From contig NZ_JACRTG010000018.1 in the NCBI RefSeq assembly GCF_014385195.1, positions 124,001-188,000 of the forward strand: 64,000 nt of DNA, given 5' to 3'. The position numbers and the translations under genes were made by a program. Numbering within the stretch: the first letter of the stretch is position 1; every line of letters starts with the position of its first letter. This document shows positions 42,930 to 51,361 of this stretch, piece by piece. Below the pieces are notes generated by a model, which saw only the letters and a program-made list of their open reading frames with translations, had not been told where the DNA came from and made no database searches. The stretch comes from Paratissierella segnis (GTDB lineage: Bacteria > Bacillota > Clostridia > Tissierellales > Tissierellaceae).

Positions 42930-44960
42930 ATGGAAAGACTAATAGTGTTAAGCCCGGGAAAGACAACTGCAATTAACTTAGCCATTCAATGTAGAAATAT
43001 TTTCGGTAAATATATCAAAGTTGAACCATATTGTTTTAGTGACGATTTAGATTTTGATATTTCGAGTTCTCTTGTTGTATTATCATCTCCAAGTATAATA
43101 AATGACAGGATACAGGTTTTAATAGATAAAGGGTTGGATTATATCATAGGCAGAAGAGTAATACATCATAAGCATATACAGGAATTATTGGATCTTCCTA
43201 GGGCAAGCGAAGTTCTATTAGTAAATGATAGGGAAGAAACAACATACCAAGCAATAGCACAACTAAAGGCGCTTGGGGTCAACTATATCAAATATTATCC
43301 TTATTATCCCGGGGTTGACTCATATCCAAAGCTGGATATTGCGGTTACAGTAGGAGAACCACGTTTGCTGCCTTACGAAGCTAAAAAAATAATTGACATA
43401 GGAACGAGACAACTAGATATCACTACATTGGCGGATATAGCGAAGCGGCTGGGATTAATAGAAGTATTAGGAGATAATCTATCCTCTCATTATTTAAATG
43501 AAATAATTGGATTATTAAACCAAATAAATGATGATGCAAAGGAAATGAAAATAATTGGGAATAGGTTAAATACAGTAGCGAATTGTTTACCTAAAGCAAT
43601 ATTGTATGTGAGGAATAATGGGAATATCATTGTAAGCAATAAGGTTATGTATGATCTTTTGGGAGCTGGAGAAAAAGATATTATAGGGAAAAATATAAAA
43701 GATGTACTTCCCAATTTGTCAATAAGTGATGATAAAGACAATGATAAGGATGAAATTGTTTCAATAGGTGGCAATACGCTATTTGTTACTTCCAATGTAA
43801 TAGAAGGAAGAGACAGTGAGGATGGGATTATTTATACTTTTGAGAAAAGTGAAGAAATAGAAAAAAATGAGCATATAATTAGGAGATTAACAACTAGAAA
43901 AGCTATAAGAACCGACCATTATACTTTCAAGGACATTATATATGAAGCAAACAGCATGGAGGAGCTAATAAAAAGGGCGAAAATTTTTGCTAATACAGAT
44001 TCTACGATTTTGATTCAAGGAGAGAATGGTACAGGTAAAGAACTATTTGCTCAGGCTATTCATTCTGCTTCAAAACGTGCAAGTGAACCTTTTGTACCCG
44101 TAAATTTTGCAGCTATGCCAACAAACCTTATAGAGTCCGAGCTTTTCGGATACGAAGGAGGATCTTTTACCGGAGCAATAAGAAGTGGGAAAAGAGGTCT
44201 TTTCGAAGAAGCTCATGGAGGAACTATTTTTCTCGATGAAATAGGGGATGCTTCTTTAGACTTTCAGTGTACACTATTGAGGGTTATTCAGGAGAGGCAA
44301 ATAAGAAGAATTGGCGGAACTAAAGAAATCCCCATAAATGTAAGAATAATAGCAGCAACAAATAAAGATTTAGTTCGGGAAATAAATAAGGGGAATTTCA
44401 GGTCTGACCTATATTATAGATTGAATGTTTTACCATTGAGAATGCCAAGTTTAAGGGAAAGAAAATCCGATATTTTGATTTTATCAAATCATTTTTTGAG
44501 TATGTACAGCAAAGGAAAGATTACTGATATTAATCAATTTATAAACAAGGACGCTATTAAAGCGTTATATGATTATGATTGGCCGGGGAATATTAGACAA
44601 TTAGAGAATGCAATGGAATATTTATATATTATAGGCAGTGAAGAAGGAATGAAATTAAATATAACGCATCTTCCTGAATACGTTTTAAATAATTCGATAA
44701 ATCCTAACAAATCATTGATACAGGAAGTTCTAGGAGATGAAATGATATGGATTTTAAACAAGCTGATGAATTCAAACGGGTGTGGCAGGCGACATCTATC
44801 AGAGCTTGCTGAAAAGGAGAATATAAAGCTTACAGAAAGCCAGATTAGGAGTTTGCTCAATACTGCTAAGTCTCTTGGACTAGTAACATCTACTGCCGGA
44901 AGGAATGGTACTGTTTTAACAGAAAAGGGACATATTGCTGCGTCATCTTCAAATAATTAA
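42930..44960 (+). CDS. Sigma-54-dependent transcriptional activator
   Basis: A 676-residue enhancer-binding protein. Residues 1-190 are an N-terminal sensory region that I do not recognise with certainty (somewhat like PrpR-type input domains). About 205-300 looks PAS-like (LPKAILYVRNNGNIIVSNKVMYDLLGAGEKDIIGKNI). The AAA+ domain has Walker A GENGTGKE near 365, the sigma-54 contact loop as GSFTGA near 411 (usually GAFTGA) and DEIGD near 436. The C-terminus lacks a clear Fis-type helix-turn-helix and instead looks like a winged helix (RRHLSELAEKENIKLTESQIRSLLNTAKSLGLV). ATG 42930 suits AAGGAGGC; an ATG two codons earlier abuts it. It probably drives the sigma-54 promoter 90 bases downstream. 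Confidence 0.93.
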   Translation: MERLIVLSPGKTTAINLAIQCRNIFGKYIKVEPYCFSDDLDFDISSSLVVLSSPSIINDRIQVLIDKGLDYIIGRRVIHHKHIQELLDLPRASEVLLVNDREETTYQAIAQLKALGVNYIKYYPYYPGVDSYPKLDIAVTVGEPRLLPYEAKKIIDIGTRQLDITTLADIAKRLGLIEVLGDNLSSHYLNEIIGLLNQINDDAKEMKIIGNRLNTVANCLPKAILYVRNNGNIIVSNKVMYDLLGAGEKDIIGKNIKDVLPNLSISDDKDNDKDEIVSIGGNTLFVTSNVIEGRDSEDGIIYTFEKSEEIEKNEHIIRRLTTRKAIRTDHYTFKDIIYEANSMEELIKRAKIFANTDSTILIQGENGTGKELFAQAIHSASKRASEPFVPVNFAAMPTNLIESELFGYEGGSFTGAIRSGKRGLFEEAHGGTIFLDEIGDASLDFQCTLLRVIQERQIRRIGGTKEIPINVRIIAATNKDLVREINKGNFRSDLYYRLNVLPLRMPSLRERKSDILILSNHFLSMYSKGKITDINQFINKDAIKALYDYDWPGNIRQLENAMEYLYIIGSEEGMKLNITHLPEYVLNNSINPNKSLIQEVLGDEMIWILNKLMNSNGCGRRHLSELAEKENIKLTESQIRSLLNTAKSLGLVTSTAGRNGTVLTEKGHIAASSSNN

Positions 44961-44981
44961 TGGGTTAGATATTCGATTAAA

Positions 44982-45001
44982 TGGGATAGATTATTATCCC
45001 A
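44982..45001 (+). promoter_or_regulatory. Candidate upstream activator site
   Basis: TGGGATA-GATTAT-TATCCCA is a perfect seven-base inverted repeat, centred about 85 bases before the expected start site of the sigma-54 promoter. GTTAG (44964) and CTAAC (45005) flank it. This is the distance expected for an enhancer-binding protein site. Confidence 0.6.
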
Positions 45002-45049
45002 ATACTAACATGGTTTTTTTAAAACATTAGAATTTAGCAGTTTTTTTAT

Positions 45050-45065
45050 TGGCATATAATTTGCA
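45050..45065 (+). promoter_or_regulatory. Sigma-54 (-24/-12) promoter of the malic enzyme operon
   Basis: TGGCAT-ATAAT-TTGCA. The GG and GC doublets are separated by ten bases, as required for sigma-54, and most consensus positions (TGGCAC-N5-TTGCA) match. The activator gene ends 89 bases upstream. Confidence 0.88.
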
Positions 45066-45117
45066 ATATAAATTATATGTCATATTTTTAAAATTTTATA
45101 GAAATGGGGGAAATGCT

Positions 45118-46290
45118 TTGAATTATTATGAAGAAAGTTTAAAACTTCATGAAAAGAATAAAGGTAAGATAGAAGTTGTATCAAAGATTAAAATTGGAAC
45201 CAGAGATGATTTAAGTTTAGCTTACACTCCGGGGGTGTCTGAGCCTTGCAAAAAAATTCATGAAAATGAAGACGATGTATACAAATATACTTCTAAGGGC
45301 AACATGGTAGCAGTAATTACAGATGGCTCTGCGGTATTGGGCTTAGGGGATATAGGTCCTAAGGCAGCTCTTCCGGTTATGGAAGGTAAGTCCATTCTAT
45401 TTAAAGAATTTGGGAATGTTGATGCTTTTCCAATTTGCTTAAATACTAAAGATCCGGATGAAATTGTGCAAATTGTTAAGATGATATCTCCGGGGTTAGG
45501 TGGAATTAACTTGGAAGATATTAGTTCGCCAAGATGTTTTGAAATTGAAGAAAGGTTAAAAAAAGAACTGGATATACCGGTATTCCATGATGATCAGCAT
45601 GGTACTGCCATAGTTGTCCTTGGCGGATTAATCAATGCATTGCGAGTTGTGAATAAGAATATTGAGGATGTAAAAATAGTAATAAATGGAGCAGGTGCTG
45701 CTGGAATAGCAATTTCAAAACTTCTTACAATAGCAGGAGCTAAAGATATAATATTATGTGATAGGACAGGCGCCATTTACGAGGACAGAGAAGGACTAAA
45801 TGGTATAAAGAAAATTCTTTCGCGAGAAACAAATCCTAGGAATATAAAAGGACAATTGAAAGATGCCATGATAGGTTCGGACGTATTTATAGGAGTATCC
45901 TCCGGAGGCATTGTAAATTCTGAAATGATTAAATCAATGAATAATGATTCTATTATATTAGCTATGGCAAATCCTATTCCGGAAATAATGCCTGATGAGG
46001 CTAAAAATGCCGGAGCTAAAGTGGTAGGCACAGGTCGTTCTGATTTTGCCAATCAAATAAATAATGTCCTAGTATTTCCGGGCTTGTTTAGAGGTGCTTT
46101 GGATGTAAGAGCAAAGGAAATAAATGATGAAATGAAGCTTGCAGCAGCATATGCTATTGCCGGATATATTGATGATAAGGACTTAAACGAAGAACATATC
46201 ATACCTGATGTACTTGATAAAAGGGTAGCTCAAGTTGTAGCTGAAGCAGTAAAAGATGCAGCAAGAAAAACCGGAATGGCAAGAATTTAA
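45118..46290 (+). CDS. NAD(P)-dependent malic enzyme
   Basis: Malic enzyme oxidatively decarboxylates malate to pyruvate and CO2 with reduction of NAD(P). The 390-residue protein is the short bacterial form: SLAYTPGVSEPCKKI, DGSAVLGLGDIGPKAALPVMEGK, the metal-binding FHDDQHGTAIVVLGG and the dinucleotide fold INGAGAAGIAISKLL. The start is TTG at 45118, seven bases after GGGGG; a frame opening at 45049 would begin inside the sigma-54 promoter and is rejected. It is first in an apparent operon with aspartase and fumarase. Confidence 0.93.
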   Translation: MNYYEESLKLHEKNKGKIEVVSKIKIGTRDDLSLAYTPGVSEPCKKIHENEDDVYKYTSKGNMVAVITDGSAVLGLGDIGPKAALPVMEGKSILFKEFGNVDAFPICLNTKDPDEIVQIVKMISPGLGGINLEDISSPRCFEIEERLKKELDIPVFHDDQHGTAIVVLGGLINALRVVNKNIEDVKIVINGAGAAGIAISKLLTIAGAKDIILCDRTGAIYEDREGLNGIKKILSRETNPRNIKGQLKDAMIGSDVFIGVSSGGIVNSEMIKSMNNDSIILAMANPIPEIMPDEAKNAGAKVVGTGRSDFANQINNVLVFPGLFRGALDVRAKEINDEMKLAAAYAIAGYIDDKDLNEEHIIPDVLDKRVAQVVAEAVKDAARKTGMARI

Positions 46291-46321
46291 TGGATATAGA
46301 TTTGTGCCATTCATATGTATT

Positions 46322-46369
46322 TTGGTAGCTAAAGCAGTAAAGATAGCAAAAGAAGAATATTACAAATAA
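46322..46369 (+). pseudogene. Remnant resembling the 3' end of malic enzyme
   Basis: The open stretch LVAKAVKIAKEEYYK followed by TAA resembles the tail VVAEAVKDAARKT of the gene just upstream, also at the DNA level (GTAGCTRAAGCAGTAAA). It sits between the malic enzyme and aspartase genes and may be a leftover of a duplicated copy or of recombination. Short, so uncertain. Confidence 0.35.
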
Positions 46370-46385
46370 AAAAGGCGGGATTTTA

Positions 46386-47816
46386 GTGACAAATTATAGA
46401 TTAGAAAGTGATTCAGTAGGTGAAAAAAAAGTTCCTCAAGATGCATATTACGGAGTGCAATCTTTACGAGCTAGTGAAAACTTCCGAATTACCGGCAGAA
46501 CAGTTCAGCCGGAACTTATAAAAGCATTAGCGGAAGTAAAAAAGGCAGCAGCAATAACCAATATGGACCTCAATTTGTTGGATACTGAAAAAGGGCAAGC
46601 AATAGTTAAAGCTTGCGATGAAATTATAGGCGGAAAGCTTCATGATCAGTTTATTACAGACCCTATTCAGGGAGGGGCAGGAACTTCTATTAATATGAAC
46701 ATGAATGAAGTTGTGGCCAATAGAGCTACTGAAATCTTAGGAGGAAAACTTGGGGATTATAGTTATGTTCACCCTAATGATCATGTTAATTTTGGACAAT
46801 CAACCAATGATGTAATTCCCAGCAGCGGTAAAATTGCAGCTATTAGGTTGCTTGACAAAGCTTTGATTCAAGTAAATAATCTTGTTGAAGCATTAATGAA
46901 GAAATCCGAGGAATTTGATCACATTATAAAAATGGGAAGAACTCAGCTTCAAGATGCAATACCGATTAGGCTAGGTCAGGAATTTAATGCATATTCCAAT
47001 GCCATAAAACGAGATATAGTTAGGATAAAAAGGGCAAAAGAGGAATTAAAGCATATCAATATTGGAGCTACTGCTATAGGAACCGGGCTCAATACAGATG
47101 AATTATATGTAAAAAATATAGTGCCAAATCTAAACAAAATTACCGGTCTTGATTTGGTACAAAATGATGATTTAATTGACGGGACACAAAATTTAGATGT
47201 GTTTGTATCGGTTTCCGGAGCCATTAAGGCATGTGCTGTAAGTCTTTCAAAGATTAGTAATGATTTAAGATTGCTTTCATCGGGACCCAGAACCGGACTG
47301 GGGGAAATAAACCTGCCTCCTAAACAAAACGGGTCTTCTATAATGCCGGGTAAAATAAACCCTGTAATTCCTGAAGTGGTTAGTCAAATTGCATTCAATA
47401 TAATAGGCAACGATTTGACTATTACTATGGCTGCTGAAGCCGGTCAGTTGGAATTAAATGCATTTGAGCCTGTATTATTCTACAATTTATATGAATCCAT
47501 TGAAACCCTAACTCATGGAATAGAAACATTTATAGTAAATTGCATCGATGGTATTACTGCAAATGAAGAGCATTGTAGACATCTTATGGAAACTAGCGTT
47601 GGGATAATAACAGCTTTGTGCCCACATATAGGATATAAAGAAGCAGCAAAAATTGCCAAACATGCATTAAAAACTAAAGAACCGATTAGAAAGTTGATAT
47701 TAGAGGAAGAACTGCTTGATGAAGATGATCTTAATACGATATTGGATTATTATGGAATGACTAAACCGGGTATATCAGGCGAAGAACTGCTTAAAAAACG
47801 TCTTGCAGAAAATTAA
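46386..47816 (+). CDS. aspA: Aspartate ammonia-lyase (aspartase)
   Basis: Aspartase converts aspartate to fumarate and ammonia. The 476-residue protein belongs to the fumarase/aspartase superfamily. The signature GSSIMPGKINPVIPEVVSQ near residues 318-336 has the KINPVIPE form of aspartases, whereas fumarases have KVNPTQCE. It starts at GTG 46386 with a weak site AAGGCGGG. Placed between malic enzyme and fumarase, it would feed fumarate into the same route. Confidence 0.93.
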   Translation: MTNYRLESDSVGEKKVPQDAYYGVQSLRASENFRITGRTVQPELIKALAEVKKAAAITNMDLNLLDTEKGQAIVKACDEIIGGKLHDQFITDPIQGGAGTSINMNMNEVVANRATEILGGKLGDYSYVHPNDHVNFGQSTNDVIPSSGKIAAIRLLDKALIQVNNLVEALMKKSEEFDHIIKMGRTQLQDAIPIRLGQEFNAYSNAIKRDIVRIKRAKEELKHINIGATAIGTGLNTDELYVKNIVPNLNKITGLDLVQNDDLIDGTQNLDVFVSVSGAIKACAVSLSKISNDLRLLSSGPRTGLGEINLPPKQNGSSIMPGKINPVIPEVVSQIAFNIIGNDLTITMAAEAGQLELNAFEPVLFYNLYESIETLTHGIETFIVNCIDGITANEEHCRHLMETSVGIITALCPHIGYKEAAKIAKHALKTKEPIRKLILEEELLDEDDLNTILDYYGMTKPGISGEELLKKRLAEN

Positions 47817-47869
47817 AAAGATTTTGACTTAAAATTTGTAAAACGCTGATATAGGTTAGGAGGTATAAA

Positions 47870-49234
47870 GTGGATTTTAGAATAGAAAAAGATACAATGG
47901 GAGAAGTGGAGGTCCCTGTTGAAAAACTTTGGGGTGCTCAAACTCAAAGGAGTTTGCAAAACTTCAGGATTGGAATAGAAACAATTCCTATAGAAGTCAT
48001 AAGAGCATTTAGTATTTTAAAAAAGGGAGCAGCTAAAGCAAATAATAAAATAGGAAAATTAGATGACGAAAGAACTGGGGCTATTAGGAAAGCGTGCGAT
48101 GAAGTTTATTCCGGAATTTTAGATGACCATTTTCCCCTTAAAGTTTGGCAAACAGGAAGCGGAACTCAGTGCAATATGAATGTTAATGAGGTTATTGCCA
48201 ATAGGGCGAATCAAATAATGGGAAAAAAGATCATTCATCCAAATGATCATGTAAATATGTCCCAGAGCTCCAATGATACATTTCCTACAGCTATGCATAT
48301 AGCCGGGGTTATGGAAATAGAGAATAATCTCTTACCAGCCATAAAAAATTTGGGAAATTCCTTTGAAAAATTGGAAATTGAAAATGAAGGCATAATTAAG
48401 ACCGGCAGAACACATTTACAAGATGCAGTTCCTATAAAATTTTCACAGGAAATAAGCGGATGGAAGCAGATGCTCAAGAAAGGGGAAACAAATATAACGA
48501 AATCTTTGGATGGATTGAGAGAGTTAGCATTAGGCGGTACAGCTGTAGGGACAGGATTAAATGCTCATAAAGATTTCGGCAGAATTTCAGCAAATGAAAT
48601 ATCGGAATTGTTGAATACCAGATTTATAACTGCTGAAAATAAATTCCATTCATTGACCAGTTTAGATGATCTTGTAAATTCTCATGGTGCTATTAAGGCA
48701 TTGGCTGCAGATTTAATGAAAATCGCCAATGATATCAGATGGTATTCAAGTGGTCCAAGATGCGGATTAGGGGAGATAATAATTCCTGAAAATGAACCCG
48801 GAAGTTCAATAATGCCGGGAAAGGTGAATCCTACACAATGCGAAGCTCTAACTATGGTTGTTTGCCAAGTTATGGGGAACGATATGTCAATATCTATGGG
48901 TGCATCACAAGGTAATTTTCAGCTAAATGTATTTTTGCCTATGTGTATATATAATTTTTTGCAATCTGTTAGATTGTTATCTGATGCAATGAATTCATTT
49001 AATTATAATTGTGTAATAGGCATCAAAGCAAATAAAGAAAAAATGAAAGAAAATCTGGATAAATCATTGATGCTGGTAACTGCACTTAATCCTTATATAG
49101 GTTATGAGAAATCCGCAACTATAGCCAAGACTGCACATAAAAAAGGAATCAATCTGAAACAAGCCGCAGTAGAATTAGGATATTTAACTGAAGAAAAATT
49201 TGATGAAATAATTAAACCGGAAAAAATGGTTTAA
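47870..49234 (+). CDS. fumC: Class II fumarate hydratase
   Basis: Fumarase C interconverts fumarate and malate without an iron-sulfur cluster. The 454-residue protein has GSGTQCNMNVNEVIANRA and the signature GSSIMPGKVNPTQCEALTM near residues 307-325, the fumarase form. The start is GTG at 47870 after TAGGAGGTATAA. Last gene of the sigma-54 unit; its TAA shares TTAA with the stop codon of the convergent gene. Confidence 0.95.
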   Translation: MDFRIEKDTMGEVEVPVEKLWGAQTQRSLQNFRIGIETIPIEVIRAFSILKKGAAKANNKIGKLDDERTGAIRKACDEVYSGILDDHFPLKVWQTGSGTQCNMNVNEVIANRANQIMGKKIIHPNDHVNMSQSSNDTFPTAMHIAGVMEIENNLLPAIKNLGNSFEKLEIENEGIIKTGRTHLQDAVPIKFSQEISGWKQMLKKGETNITKSLDGLRELALGGTAVGTGLNAHKDFGRISANEISELLNTRFITAENKFHSLTSLDDLVNSHGAIKALAADLMKIANDIRWYSSGPRCGLGEIIIPENEPGSSIMPGKVNPTQCEALTMVVCQVMGNDMSISMGASQGNFQLNVFLPMCIYNFLQSVRLLSDAMNSFNYNCVIGIKANKEKMKENLDKSLMLVTALNPYIGYEKSATIAKTAHKKGINLKQAAVELGYLTEEKFDEIIKPEKMV

Positions 49235-50316
49235 GACTGTATAACAGGTTTTTCTTTTTTGATAATTGTACGATATACAGCGAAAGCCATAATGATTAGA
49301 CCAAGCCACCCAAAGAATGGATAAATTATATTAAGTAATCGGGCAAAAGGTACGAAACTGAGTAGAAGCCCTGCAATACTGACACAAACTAATAAAAGTT
49401 TATATTTCCTTTTGTCTCCTTTACTGAAACGCATAGCAATCGAGTAAAGAAGTGGTACATTTGACGCATAAATTCGTGAAATAATAATGACAGAAAATAG
49501 TATTCCAATAATCGGGGACATTTTGTCTGCTAAATACAGCATTGGAATTTCCTGTGTACCACTTTCTGAAATAGTTGATAGCAAACTTAAATTAATAAGC
49601 ATTGCACCTATACCAAGGCAGATACCTCCTAAAATGCTTCCGAATTTTGCATCTTTTTTGTTTTTTGTCGTTGCACCCATAATAGATAATGTCGGAATAA
49701 ATGGAAGGACACAATATGAAACATAAAGGAGCATAGATATCCACCATGTAGGTGCAGCTTTGATTAAGTCCATCCCTTCCATAGCCTTGCCGACATTGAG
49801 TAGCCCCTCTGGATTTGTGCTGATGGTATAGATAGCAATAATTATTAACAGTACAATTGCAATAGGTGCAATTGCTGAAATAATATTAATTATTGAATTT
49901 AATCCAAGAAGTGCAGTCAAACAAATTGCCAATGTTACAATAACTTTTGCGAGATACGAATTAATACCAAAATATTGATTTAAAGTTGTGCCGGCTCCGG
50001 AAACAAGGGCTGAAAAACAAGCGAATACAAAGGACATGGTGATCCATTCAACTACTATTCCCAGTTTTTTACCGCAAAGAAATTCTAGTACAGGCTTGGC
50101 ACTTGTTGCTTTTAATTCGTTGCCGGCTTTCATAAAAACCCAGCCATACCATGCAAATAAAATGACAACACCGACAAGTCCGAGAATTCCAAGATATCCA
50201 TACGAAGTAAAGAATTGCATTACTTCCTGTCCAGTTGCAAATCCCGCTCCCATGCAGCAAGAAATGTATGTACCGGCTATTTTTAAAATCGTTAAAATAT
50301 TACTCTTCTCTTCCAC
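49231..50316 (-). CDS. YkvI-family membrane transporter
   Basis: A 361-residue integral membrane protein with about ten helices. It begins ILTILKIAGTYISCCMGAGFATGQEVMQFFTSYG, a pattern of the YkvI group within the amino acid/polyamine/cation superfamily; the substrate is unknown. GTG 50316 follows GGAGGTAATATTC, so the longer frame upstream is rejected. Amino acid uptake would fit next to aspartase, but it is on the other strand with its own promoter and leader hairpin. Its stop codon overlaps that of fumC. Confidence 0.85.
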   Translation of the reverse strand: MEEKSNILTILKIAGTYISCCMGAGFATGQEVMQFFTSYGYLGILGLVGVVILFAWYGWVFMKAGNELKATSAKPVLEFLCGKKLGIVVEWITMSFVFACFSALVSGAGTTLNQYFGINSYLAKVIVTLAICLTALLGLNSIINIISAIAPIAIVLLIIIAIYTISTNPEGLLNVGKAMEGMDLIKAAPTWWISMLLYVSYCVLPFIPTLSIMGATTKNKKDAKFGSILGGICLGIGAMLINLSLLSTISESGTQEIPMLYLADKMSPIIGILFSVIIISRIYASNVPLLYSIAMRFSKGDKRKYKLLLVCVSIAGLLLSFVPFARLLNIIYPFFGWLGLIIMAFAVYRTIIKKEKPVIQS

Positions 50317-50341
50317 GAATATTACCTCCATAAGCATAAGA

Positions 50342-50389
50342 CTAAAAATTCAAAAGAGCTCCATCTTCTAATAAGAATGGGCTCTTTTG
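50342..50389 (-). terminator. Candidate attenuator in the ykvI-like leader
   Basis: On the minus strand an 11-base-pair stem (50379-50389 with 50351-50361) is followed by AATTTTTAG. It lies between the promoter at 50467-50495 and the gene start, so it could stop transcription before the gene. A promoter-distal terminator for a plus-strand gene is unlikely, since none ends here. Confidence 0.55.
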
Positions 50390-50466
50390 ATGTATAACAT
50401 ATCAATGTTAGTGGGACAATTCTACATTAATTTTTCTCCCAAATGAATCACTACATATTGAATTTT

Positions 50467-50495
50467 ATTATATCCATTTCAAAGAGAAATGTCAA
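50467..50495 (-). promoter_or_regulatory. Consensus sigma-A promoter for the ykvI-like gene
   Basis: On the minus strand TTGACA (50495-50490), a 17-base spacer and TATAAT (50472-50467), a perfect consensus. The leader from about 50460 to the start codon is some 140 bases long. Confidence 0.88.
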
Positions 50496-50586
50496 ATGAC
50501 TCTAAAAGCGTTACTGAGCGGTTTGAGATGATGAAAGATAGGTTGAAGGATGTTGATACTGAATAGAAGCAATTTAAATTTTAAAA

Positions 50587-50608
50587 GGCCTAGATTTTTC
50601 TCTAGGTC
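50587..50608. terminator. Hairpin upstream of the PAP2 gene
   Basis: GGCCTAGA pairs with TCTAGGTC (one G-T pair) around TTTTTC. A-rich sequence precedes it and TAAATTTA follows, so termination could occur on either strand. The 373 bases between 50317 and 50690 otherwise hold the ykvI-like promoter and leader, plus a 25-codon frame at 50489 of doubtful meaning. Confidence 0.4.
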
Positions 50609-50690
50609 TAAATTTATATAATTGATGGCAATACTTGTGTTTTTTTGTGGTAATATATTAATTAAGAATGAATAAGAATAGAGGCGTAAA

Positions 50691-51296
50691 ATGAAAAAAA
50701 ATAACTTCAAATTGATTTTTATTTTAGCATGTTTGATTATATTTGTATCTATTGGTCTGGCGGTAAGAAATTCATCTGAGGGAATATTATTTGATGAATT
50801 CTTGTTGGAAATTATACATAGTAATACCAATCCATATTTATTATCATTAATGAAATTTATATCCTTTATTGGCTCGGGATATTTTTTAGTTCCTGTAATG
50901 GGAATCGGCATTATATATTCATTGAAAAAAAATGAACGCTATATTTCAAAACTTTTATTGCTGTCATCCTTAGGTAGTTGGGTTGTCAACTTTTTACTGA
51001 AACAAATATTTCATCGAACCAGACCATTGGATTTTATTCTTGTAAAGCAGGGGGGATTAAGCTATCCCAGTGGTCATTCAATGGTTACTATGAGCATGTA
51101 TTTAACCATTAGTTACCTTTTATCAAAGAAATATGAAAATAAAAGACCGTTAATTTATTCATTATCGGCTATCTTTATTTTACTTATGGGAATTAGTAGA
51201 ATGTATTTAGGTGTGCATTGGCCTACGGATATTATTGGAGGATATATCGGAGGATATTTGTTTTTCTCATTATATATAAATCTCATAAAAGAATAA
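50691..51296 (+). CDS. PAP2-family membrane phosphatase
   Basis: A 201-residue protein with about five to six membrane helices and the three PAP2 motifs: KQIFHRTRP near residue 104, YPSGHS near residue 125 and SRMYLGVHWPTDII near residue 165. Such enzymes remove phosphate from lipids such as phosphatidic acid, PGP or undecaprenyl pyrophosphate; the substrate cannot be told from sequence. It stands alone between two hairpins. Confidence 0.92.
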   Translation: MKKNNFKLIFILACLIIFVSIGLAVRNSSEGILFDEFLLEIIHSNTNPYLLSLMKFISFIGSGYFLVPVMGIGIIYSLKKNERYISKLLLLSSLGSWVVNFLLKQIFHRTRPLDFILVKQGGLSYPSGHSMVTMSMYLTISYLLSKKYENKRPLIYSLSAIFILLMGISRMYLGVHWPTDIIGGYIGGYLFFSLYINLIKE

Positions 51297-51361
51297 GATT
51301 TCACCATATAATCTTCTCCTGCATATTGTAATGTTAAGTAAATTTATATAGGAGGGATTAT

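Noticed and set aside
46290..46385. Separate sigma-54 promoter before aspA
   Set aside because: GGTAGCTAAAGC has the wrong spacing between GG and GC; the operon promoter at 45050 is sufficient.
50489..50566. 25-codon frame MSNDSKSVTERFEMMKDRLKDVDTE
   Set aside because: It starts within the minus-strand promoter of the ykvI-like gene, has a weak ribosome binding site and matches nothing I know. It could be a gene tail, but nothing upstream supports it.
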